Positions 55,561-64,000 of a stretch of DNA of 64,000 nt are shown here, one piece after another. The stretch is taken from contig NC_060258.1 of NCBI RefSeq assembly GCF_921293095.1, positions 4,650,001-4,714,000 of the forward strand, in the 5' to 3' direction. Made by a program: the position numbers and the translations under genes. Every line of letters starts with the position of its first letter. Position 1 is the stretch's first letter. This stretch comes from Ischnura elegans (Eukaryota; Arthropoda; Insecta; Odonata; Coenagrionidae). Below the pieces are notes generated by a model that was given only the letters and a program-made list of their open reading frames with translations, was not told the DNA's origin and made no database searches.

Positions 55561-57100
55561 ATTGTTGTTAAGTTTTATCCAATTTAGCAAATCATTCATC
55601 AGATAGAATAATATTTTGCAAGCTCAGTGTCAGTAATTTTTTAGCCTAGAAATTAGTATCATTTTTAGTACGTCAGATTCTGTAGAAAAATTATTCTATC
55701 GCTGATGAAAGCTGAGACAATATTTTTCAATTTTGTAAACCTGAGGTATGAATTGAGATTGGAAATAATAATAATTTGATTTAACACATAAATAGGTTTA
55801 GTTAAAAAGGATGTCCTCCTAATCCAAGGATTGAACTCATTTTTAATGGTTGAGGGTTCGCATCTTATAGTGGATTGGTGGTACACATAGGTTGTGTAGG
55901 CGCCTGTAAATTTAATATGGGGAGAAAATTGGCCTTATTTATTTTTAAATGTTGTTACATTATCTGGTGCAATACAAAGATTGAAATTTACGAATTTTTC
56001 AGGTATTTATCACATGGAGGTACATCTCCCCCTTAAGCTATCATTTCTCGTAGTGTGTGATATAGTGGTGTTAATATTATTTCATTGACAATGAAGGAAA
56101 AATATTGGTGTCTGCTCATGATAAGTTAATAAAACCATTCACAAAAAAGTTGAAAATTTCCAAAGCCTTAATTACTTTTAGAAAGATGAATATATCACTT
56201 CATACTAATGCAAAATGGCAGTAAGTGAATAAATCGGTGGTGAAGCTATTGGTAACGTCCAAAGAGCGCTACGAGATGCTACAGACCTAAGTTCTCGGGA
56301 GCACTGGTCAATAGACTGAGGGATGGCTACGAGAATTTCTCCTTGGAGTCAAAATTATATAAATGAACGAGGGTGGTGTAACTGGGATTTCAAGATTGAA
56401 TAGATTGTTTTAATGGCAAATTGAGGCAATTATGGTCATCGGATATTAATGATTGTGTTGGAATATCAAAAAATGTATTTTATTTTGCAATATCGAGGTT
56501 GCATGAAGTAAAGCAAGACGCTTTGAAATGTATCTTTTACACCTACTCCTGCATATCCCTTCCAAATAAAACTCATTACCCTGGTAAAGCAAAAAATAGG
56601 GCCGTAGCACTCCGTAGTGAATAACGGATTGCTTGGGAGCTTGTTGTTGGCGCTCCAAAGCATTAGTAGCGTTTTTGGACTGCACCCTGTTAATGGAAAA
56701 AAAATTACAAATAAATTCATCCAGTACAGTAAATTTATAAGGTAGGATATGCTTAAAATTTCACGAATCCATATTTCTAAATAAGTTATATATGTAAATA
56801 GACATGACAATTGAAATATTTCTTGAAGCAGCGTCATAAGATCATTAGTTATAGGTATTTCCAATTCCTACATCGCCTCTAACAATTTTGCTATGATTAT
56901 CGGGACAAATTTGCCACAGCCGCATCTTTTATTAGTCCTAACAATCTTGAATGGTCAACTGAAAGTAAAATCTTTGTCATGATTAAAAGAACCACAAATT
57001 TAACGTTTTAAACATGCTGAACATTTAAAGAAAACCATTTTTAATAGCGGCATATTCAATTGAAATTGTCCATTGAATCGACAGATTTTTTCCCATCTGT
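55561..57100. other. AT-rich DNA with no recognised gene
   Basis: Open frames at 56421-56864 on both strands overlap and lack motifs. A B-box-like motif on the minus strand at about 55823-55838 (complement GAGTTCAATCC) may mark another decayed SINE. Confidence 0.4.
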
Positions 57101-57178
57101 AAGGCAATTACAGTAGCAATGGGTATTGCGTAGCAATGGTTATTGCGTAGCAATGGGTATTGCGTAGCAATTGCCTTG
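57101..57178 (+). repeat. 17-bp minisatellite inside a short inverted repeat
   Basis: The unit TAGCAATGGGTATTGCG (one copy TAGCAATGGTTATTGCG) occurs three times from 57114. AAGGCAATTAC on the left and GTAGCAATTGCCTT on the right form an inverted bracket. Confidence 0.85.
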
Positions 57179-58640
57179 TCATCTTCCTATTGGATGCTTT
57201 TGATTTGTCTTGCCTTAAAACAATCTTAAAAAGACGCGTGCAGGGTGAATAAACTTTTGGTCATGCAGTCAATTCGCACCAGAGCTACTTCAGGCTTTCA
57301 CTACCTCATTGGTAACCAGTGGATACGTTTCTTCAGCTCCGCTAGAGTTACCTTGGAGCTAATCATCACACCTGACCATCGCGGAAATAGTAACAGATAC
57401 AGACAAGAGTCAAGGGGGGGGGGCGCAAGTGACATTTTTAGTTACGTACACTTTATCGTAATAAAAAACAAGTTAAACGCAAAATTTAAGAGAGTATTTA
57501 CCCTCATTATACGAATATGCTATCTTATTATACAACTTACAACAATCTTAAAAAAACTTACATTGTGGTTGTGCAATGTTCGGCAATGCCGGCGGCCCCG
57601 CTAGAGGGGGCAAGCGTCCCTTTTCCCTCAAAATGTATTTGCCACCGTGCGAACTAAATCCGGTGTCCCACGGTCAAATTAGCATAAACATTTTGATACT
57701 ACGGGACTGGGGTGTCCCACGATGCATCTCATTTCGATAAAGAAAACTAAAGACGATATTTATGTAAACAAATTTGGAAGCTTGTGGAAGTGAATGATTC
57801 TTGCCCTTTTTAGGGGGGAAATTGTCTGAACAGGTCTCTTGAACATAAAAGAGGCGAAAAAAGGAAAACAGAAGGAATGCTGAACTAAGCCTTTGCTGGA
57901 AAGGGGGTATGAAAGCGTTGGGGTAAGCATGCTAAACATGTTGGAGAAGGAGTTGGTCGCCGATGTTATCGATAGAATTGACAATAATTGAGGATATTTT
58001 CATGTCCCTTATCAGCAAAGGATGAGGGCAGTATAAAACGGCAGGATACAAACGTGAGGCAGTTTATTCTTGCGACGAAAATGTTATTAATAAATGATGG
58101 TCATTTTGGTTGAGAAGATGTTATGGATAGTACAATAAACGTGCATTTAGATCACATTTTTCTCTCCTTATCTAGCAGTTGCTAAAATAAGATTCTCATC
58201 ATATAACAATAGTGATAGAAATGGGCAGCTGCTGTGTTTCACAGGTTAATCGTCGGTCTATATTAGTCATTTCTCCAGCTGCTCGCTCGCAATATATGCC
58301 TTCAACAAAGATAACCTGTAAAATTTGGCCTCGATACCTTACGTAAATCTTTTATTATTTCCAAAAATCCCTCCTTCTATTGCGATTCTAAAGATCGCTT
58401 CCTTTCTATTACAGATCAACTAATTATTACGAATTTCCTAGTTGAGAGCTTCCATCGCCTAGCACAAAGACCAATTTTTGCTCATATTTACTTTTAGGGC
58501 CACACCAGGCGATGGAATAGACGATCACGAACATATATATATATATTTGAAACAATGTTTAGTGAATTCACTTCGTGGTATGGTGATATTATAAATTTAA
58601 AACAACCTTTTAGTATTCCATGCAGTACTAATGAAAAAAC
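57179..58640. other. Intergenic DNA with no recognised gene
   Basis: A poly-G run lies at about 57413-57422. Frames at 57245-57604 (+) and 57760-57984 (-) have no recognised motif. A short (AT)n tract lies at 58533-58546. Confidence 0.4.
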
Positions 58641-58647
58641 TCGGCTT

Positions 58648-58718
58648 GTTTCGATCTTTTCAGGTCTTTATCTAGAGGTTTACGATAATGATAATGACCT
58701 GAAAAGGTGGAAACCGGT
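58648..58718. repeat. Inverted pair of GACCTGAAAAGGTCGAAAC-type motifs (hammerhead-like)
   Basis: On the plus strand 58684-58718 reads GATAATGATAATGACCTGAA then AAGGTGGAAACCGGTT. On the minus strand 58675-58648 reads CTAGATAAAGACCTGAAAAG then ATCGAAAC. Both resemble the arthropod motif CTGATGATGACCTGAAAAGG then TCGAAACCGGT, whose CTGATGA...GAAAC order matches a hammerhead ribozyme core. Both copies have drifted in the CTGATGA box, so catalysis is unlikely. Confidence 0.45.
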
Positions 58719-58996
58719 TGGGTGTTCAATGCATACTGTGTGGAATACAACAAAGTTAATTTTTTGTCCATAATTCATATATTTATTAATTAAAATGCTC
58801 GTGCAGATGATAAATAGGTTTAACCTATGAGGCCTGTGTGTCAGCGCTTGGCGATGCTTTTTTGTCAAAGGCCCTTTAGAACCTGTCCTATCCATTTGTA
58901 CAAACGATAGGACCAAAAGCCAATTGGATGAAATTTTGACCGTGGGACAGGGTGCGCGTCAGTTGTATCAAATTTTGATGCAAATATTTTGATGTA

Positions 58997-59037
58997 AATT
59001 TTAATTAATTAATTAATTGAAACAATTAATTAAAATT
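58997..59037. repeat. AT-rich perfect hairpin
   Basis: TTAATTAATTAATTAATTG and CAATTAATTAAAATT pair around a GAAA loop. It lies just after two TATCAAATTTTGATGCAAAT-like repeats. Confidence 0.7.
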
Positions 59038-59748
59038 AATATTGCCTATGGTCGGAAAGTTTCCTTCGATTGATAGAGTATTTATAATCCTTCTTTTAGC
59101 CAAGCGCTACCTGCTAACAGCGGTGCTTATTGCCTCACACCAAGATGGCCTCACACCGCGGCGTCAGGAATCAGAATGACGTCTCAAGGGCTTTTCACAG
59201 CATTCATACTTGGCCGTCGCGTTCTCGCGGGTTTGAAAATTTTCACATTTCATTTGATCGCTAAAAATAGATATCGTCATTTAAAAAGCTAAAAGCGTTA
59301 AATACGTTCTCAAGGAGTACTATTTCGATTTAGGCAATAAAAAATAAAATAGGAAATCACCCCTTTTTAATTTCAGATCAGGAAATTATCTGAAAAATTA
59401 TAATTTTTATATCTTCTCTTAGATTTACCATTTCCGAGAAAAAGCCATTCGAAATTTAGCTGCGAGTGTATTTTCTCCGCTCCCCGAACATTATTGGACG
59501 GTTCCAATTGCTAATAAAAATGCTATGAAAGGTTACATCACATTATAAATGTAATTTCTCATCTTATACAATATAATTTTGCATTGTGTTTCTATTGTCT
59601 ATAGTTTGGTGAATTTTTTCCTTGAAATTGCACAGGAATCTAAAAGCCTAAAAAAATAACCTTGTCGAATAATCCTTTCATAAAGTCATTCGGTTCTCGC
59701 CTTATCGAAAGATAAAGTTACACACTTATTTTTATTTATTTTTTATGC
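59038..59748. other. AT-rich DNA with no recognised feature
   Basis: Nothing to annotate was seen. Confidence 0.4.
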
Positions 59749-59749
59749 A

Positions 59750-59830
59750 GCAACTCCCGATTATCCGGGCTAATGATGAGGATGAGTGACACGAATAATC
59801 GGAAAACACGGATAATACAAACTTTCACTA
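59750..59830 (+). repeat. Pogo/Tigger-like terminal remnant
   Basis: CAGCAACTCCCGATTATCCG then GGCTAATGATGAGGATGAGT, followed by ACGAATAATCGG and ACACGGATAATAC, matches the CAGTARAACTCCGATTATCCG start and repeated GGATAATC boxes of pogo/Tigger ends. The opposite terminus was not found. Confidence 0.6.
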
Positions 59831-60403
59831 AAATTTCTTGTATTTTCATAATTTACATAAATCAAACAATCACAACAAAAAATCAATCATAAATGGTAAA
59901 TGTTAAAGAAAAAATTACACAAACAATTTCGTATATACCGGGTCTACAATTTTGATCTGAGCAGTTTTTATTGAAAAACTAACTGTTTGGCCAAAAAATG
60001 CAAACAACTCATTTTCGTGACCTTTGACCTTGAATAAAATTCTTTGCACACACGGGATCGATGGGTTCTTTTCAGGATTTTATTAGAATACTATTCCTAG
60101 CGTTTCTGTGAATTTTTAGCTTGTTGGGAATTTATGCAAGGGTCGATGTTTATTTTGACCGGGCTAATAATTTTTAGGAGCATATGTATTGTAGTTTCAT
60201 CTCAGGCGTAACTGCATGAGGTCAAGGTTGAACAATTTTCGCAAAAAAGACAACCAATGTTTATGGAAGTACCCACTACCTACTATGAAATGTTCACAGA
60301 CGTATCCTAATGTTTGTGTAACCTCAATGGCTCAATGTTGTTTTCATTGCATAAACACAAGGATTACAATTTGAAAGTAAAGCTCCTAGCGGATATAAAA
60401 CTT
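59831..60403. other. AT-rich DNA with no recognised feature
   Basis: Nothing to annotate was seen. Confidence 0.4.
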
Positions 60404-60545
60404 CTACATCTACATAATACCCTGCGAGTCACCTCTAGGGTGTTTGGCAGGGGGTGTACAATCGCCAACATGCAGCATGCAAGAGGACCGCCGCATGTAC
60501 ACCACACGGTCGTAGAGATATTACGCATGCTAGCAAAGTATACAT
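60404..60545 (+). repeat. Dispersed repeat (GTGTTTGGCAGGGGGT family), copy 3
   Basis: It starts TCTACATCTACATAATACCC, continues TGCGAGTCACCTCTAGGGTG and TTTGGCAGGGGGTGTACAAT, and reaches GCATGTACACCACACGGTCG. This is the most complete of the three copies in the window. Minus and plus frames across it are fortuitous. Confidence 0.72.
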
Positions 60546-61177
60546 GCATGTTCATGCAAACAAAACTTACCATTGAGGAGTAAGTCTCGGGTTTCCAGCC
60601 GGGTCATAGGTTTTTTTGGAACCCTAGGGCCCAGCTAGAAACCCCAGACCTCTTCCTCCAGTCTATTCGCCGGGAAAACCTTAGATCCTTCAAAACTTAA
60701 CAAGGGTTAGTATTTTCTATTGCAAATCCATGCCAGGTTAGAACCAAGGGAAAAAAACATGTAATGAGTCATCTTAGCGAGTGACGCCATTAATCCTATC
60801 AAAACGTTGATATACTGGTAAATAGACGCTTCAGTCGTAGTGGGTCTATTTCAGAGCGTTCATTGATTCGTTCATTCAGCTTTCTTTCTTCATCATTTTT
60901 TCAAACTTTCACTCTCCTCTGTATCAATTGCTAATAATTCTTCAATAGTTCGATGTGAGTTGGAAATTGTAAAATTTTAAGGCCTCTGAAGCCATTGTGT
61001 CCTCTGTTAAGCTCAGTCAAAGTCAGTCAAAGCCAGTTAAGGCCTCTGTGTCCATATTTTAAAAATAACCACGCAGAGGAAGTAAACCCGACGAGAATTA
61101 CAACACAGCCTGAAAGAGAACCACACATCAGGAATGGTTTGGAGGACCGAAAAGCGTGGTTTCGAACTCCATCGAGA
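60546..61177. other. Intergenic DNA with no recognised gene
   Basis: Several short direct repeats of AGTCAAAGYCAGT type occur at 61016-61042. No gene was recognised. Confidence 0.4.
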
Positions 61178-61181
61178 GAAG

Positions 61182-61577
61182 TGTAAGAGACCGGATGCTG
61201 GCTCGTCATGTTCGAAAGCACCTGCCTAAGCATCGCACGCTCTCTCCGTTCTTTCCCTCTGCTTGCACCTTACCTGCACATCCCTCTGGTTTCCGGTCGC
61301 TCCTCTCCCACCAATAGGTACTGCAACATCAGCGACCTCCGAGCCTCACACGCCACGGCGATGGCAACGAATCGGAGAGGTGAATGCCGATCACGTGGGG
61401 ACGCCTAAGGTGGACTTGAGAGAGTAAGCAGCTTGGCAGCGGAGAGTCGATCGCGGGATGTAGAGAGAGCAACATCTACTTGGGGATCAATAAAAGAATG
61501 GTCTTAATCCCTCAAAATCTTTCAATTCTTTTTCCTGGACTTCCTCTGACGGACCAGTAGCGGTCGTAAATCTTACA
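61182..61577 (+). mobile_element. Solo LTR, 396 bp, with 4-bp target duplication
   Basis: It begins TGTAAGAG and ends TCTTACA, a 7-bp inverted terminal pair with TG...CA bounds. Perfect GAAG duplications lie at 61178-61181 and 61578-61581. An AATAAA poly(A) signal at 61489-61494 near the 3' side fits LTR layout on the + strand. It is GC-richer than its flanks. The absence of an adjacent primer-binding site or coding region marks it as a recombined solo LTR, probably of the Ty3/Gypsy class. Confidence 0.82.
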
Positions 61578-61581
61578 GAAG

Positions 61582-62919
61582 AGAAAATATCTCGAAGAAC
61601 CCGTAGTACATGCTGACTGTTAAGAAATTCTCGTTGATTACTGTTGGTGAAAGAAGAAATGCAGATCGAACCACGTGGCCCCTTCGCTTAAGGAATAACG
61701 AAGCGAACCCAACACACAAGGGCCTTGAGGTGATGACACACAAGAGAGGGACAAAGCGAGGACAGTGAGCTAATGAGGAAGATATAGTGTCTCATGCTAG
61801 AGGAGCTGACCCTTCTTGACGTCTCACAAGCAGTGTAGGCGGCAGTTTTCAAGGTAGTAAAGTTGAAGAAAGGCCCTTAATTTTGGGACGAAATTAGTCA
61901 AATCGCCGGCATGAAACAGAATTTCATCGAAACATTACAAAAAAATTGAAGAAATAAAATCACGATGAAACCGTATAGAAAAAAACATTCTTTCAAAAAA
62001 CACTGTATTTGTTATAATTTAAAATAAAATATTTGAGGAAGAAAACTTTTTTCATGAAGAGGATCAGTAAGCGTTGTCGGTGCGCATCACAGCGTTGAGG
62101 GGTCAAATATTCGATGTGAAACATTTTATTGGAAAATAATGCATGAACAAACAGGCCAGCATTTTCCAGCCATGAGTGGTCATCCTTATAAAACGCAACA
62201 CCTCTAATTTCGTAGGAAAGGCTGTAGTGCATAACATTCAGGATATGGTAGGCATTTTTATCACGGGTTTTTGTAATCTGGAGTAGTATTTCATCACTTC
62301 TCTAATAGTTGGTAACATCGATTTAACGTCGACGAGTTCCAAATAAGGGACAAGACGTCTCACTACGCATTCTTTTTTTACCTTCTACCATCTTCCGATT
62401 TGTATAATCAAAGATGAACGCCCTCCTAGCAGCACAGGCGGGATGAATTTTGCTGCATTCGCGGCGTGTGAGGGTGAGAAGTGACGGGGAGGGAACGGGA
62501 TCGGCCTGCCGTTCTTGTATCCGCGACGATGCGTGGGCGTTGGAATATTTTCTTCACGGACTCCAATTAGGCATTTTGTGGCTAAACGGTGGCAGATACG
62601 TCAAAATGCACGAGATTTTTTCTCAGATTTATGACCCACCCCCTAAATTACATTAGAGCGAGGGTTAGGGGTTCACCTGGAGGTCTCAAAAATTTCAGGC
62701 CTTATTTTAGATAGGTCCCACAACTTTTTTTTACTGGGCAATGGATTTGAAGAAAATCCATTTTTCCGATCCGCCCTAATGCGCAGCTCATCTGCGGTTT
62801 ATTTTTTTACAAACATAACGAGAAAAATGTATGTAGTGGCGAACACATTGATAGTGAGAGGTCAAGGACTGGCATTATATTCTAACTCATAGAGTTTTCT
62901 TAATTACACAGATTCTCAC
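61582..62919. other. Intergenic DNA with no recognised gene
   Basis: Frames at 61993-62232 (-) and 62450-62656 (+) lack recognisable domains. No repeats with clear ends were seen. Confidence 0.4.
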
Positions 62920-62985
62920 TTAACCCTTTCACTGCTGTGAGCGTACCTGGTAAGTTCGCACGGCAGGCTGCTGTAAACGTACTTT
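62920..62985 (+). repeat. piggyBac-like single terminus
   Basis: TTAA at 62920-62923 is followed by CCCTTTCACTGCTGTGAGCG, the CCCTTT-type start common to piggyBac termini. A second GCACGGCAGGCTGCTGTAAACGTAC segment follows and could be a subterminal inverted repeat (CTGCTGTGAGCGTAC against CTGCTGTAAACGTAC, a direct near-repeat). No second TTAA end was found before the window edge. Confidence 0.45.
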
Positions 62986-64000
62986 TTCTTCCTCCCTGAC
63001 ATGCAAAGCACTTCGAAGGGTCCCTAATCCAGGACCCTTTCCTCGACGAGCTCACCCTCGCTGGTCCCTCTCTTCGACCCTCTGAGCGGGGGGCCTCCCT
63101 CCCCAAACGTGACCGCTCTGACTGCATTTTGAAAAACTATCAATCCATCCGATCATCAAAAAATTATTGTTTGCATCGGACTCCTGCCAATCAGGCAATC
63201 AAGTCAGTCTTTGAACCGTGTTTCCGCAATAAAAAATAAAGATCTTGTAAACTTTGCTAAAATGACGATTTTCCGGTGCTCCGCAGCAGCTTTTTTAGTA
63301 AACCTAATTTACCGTAAATTTTTAGTACTTTGGTCGATTGCTAATTTTTGTAAATTATCATTCCAAATTTGCAAACGTGACTAGATAATATTATATGATT
63401 AAGCGAAAGTGTATGCAGTTTATAATTTTATAATATAACTAATTGAAACCACGAATTCGCATTTGCGACTTATCAAAATAATATTATTGGGATTACTCTT
63501 CCTGCGTACTTTCATTCTTATTACAATGCTATTCAATACTGGGAAATTGATCAAATAACTATTAAATATTAGTACCGTTGTCGTAAACTCATAGCAAGTA
63601 AGTATCGCTCCATAAAATGTTATTTTTCGGTGTAATTCAAAGTCAACAAAGTCGTACTGAAACTTTTCCGACCCAGCTGTTATGCTAATTTTTCCGATAC
63701 TTGAACAAGCTGCCATAATAATTTTTCCTGTGCACGTATCCTTGATATATAAGATTGATCCCGCGCTTAGTTTTCTCTACTAATGAATAATGGCTTTCTT
63801 ATGCTCGTACCTCAAGGACTCAGACTGACACGCAGTTGACATGAATTTCAGTTCGAAACTATAAGTACTCTTCGTTTATATTCGAACCGTTTGTTCCCCC
63901 CGTTCGACATATTCACCGACAGTTTTAGTAAATTGGGAGAACTTAATATTTTGTATATATCTCAAATATTCCAACGCGACTGGGCGGGGTCAAATATTAT
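62986..64000. other. Intergenic DNA, possibly inside a piggyBac-like element
   Basis: The minus-strand frame at 62900-63127 has no recognised motif. No transposase similarity was seen. The window ends before any right terminus. Confidence 0.35.

Noticed and set aside
57114-57170. CRISPR-like short repeats
   Set aside because: Units are 17 bp, directly adjacent with no spacers; this is a minisatellite in a eukaryotic context.

Overview
This is a eukaryotic nuclear window, AT-rich and dominated by non-coding DNA and transposable-element (TE) debris. A Penelope-like retroelement, piggyBac, hAT, Harbinger-type and pogo-type elements, solo LTRs, GT-AG splice sites and tRNA-derived SINE heads all point to an arthropod, most likely an insect. 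No species can be fixed from sequence alone. There are no operons, rRNA genes, intact tRNA genes or CRISPR arrays.

Layout. Positions 1-9.4 kb are a TE mosaic: four copies of a ~260-bp hAT-type MITE with 8-bp target-site duplications (a fifth lies at 26.5 kb), a third-party repeat family, and a perfect 21-bp-TIR Harbinger-type MITE at 8.6 kb. Positions 9.4-18.5 kb are AT-rich, with a possible terminal coding exon on the minus strand (9436-9571) and a threefold duplicated block carrying a 90-nt exon-like unit that is non-coding on the + strand. Positions 18.6-22.8 kb are a 4.2-kb foldback with ~1.7-kb inverted arms and pogo-like ends. Positions 23.8-25.5 kb are a piggyBac element with TTAA duplications and a broken transposase. 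Positions 28.8-29.3 kb are a ~160-bp tandem repeat. Positions 30.0-33.5 kb hold a decayed Penelope-like element next to a probable 1.5-kb solo LTR, all set in (TA)n tracts. Positions 35-37.4 kb hold a triplicated segment.

The most unusual locus is 40230-44202. It is a ~4-kb element with imperfect terminal inverted repeats and clusters of a 17-bp quasi-palindrome of the form TTGG-N9-CCAA inside both ends. It contains a phase-consistent three-exon gene model on the minus strand that encodes a 72-residue SAM-domain-like protein, and a more tentative three- or four-exon model on the plus strand. I cannot assign this element to a named superfamily.

The best host gene is at 50.2-53.7 kb. A 1320-nt coding exon carries an ankyrin-type repeat and a predicted coiled coil and ends at a consensus donor. 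A strong acceptor 2.2 kb downstream adds one codon and a stop. Its intron holds a 270-bp hairpin repeat. The remaining 10 kb hold a minisatellite, an inverted pair of hammerhead-like motifs, a pogo-type end, a clean 396-bp solo LTR with a 4-bp duplication, and a piggyBac-like terminus.

Exon models rest on reading splice signals and codon phase by eye. TE calls rest on terminal repeats, target-site duplications and recognisable protein motifs.
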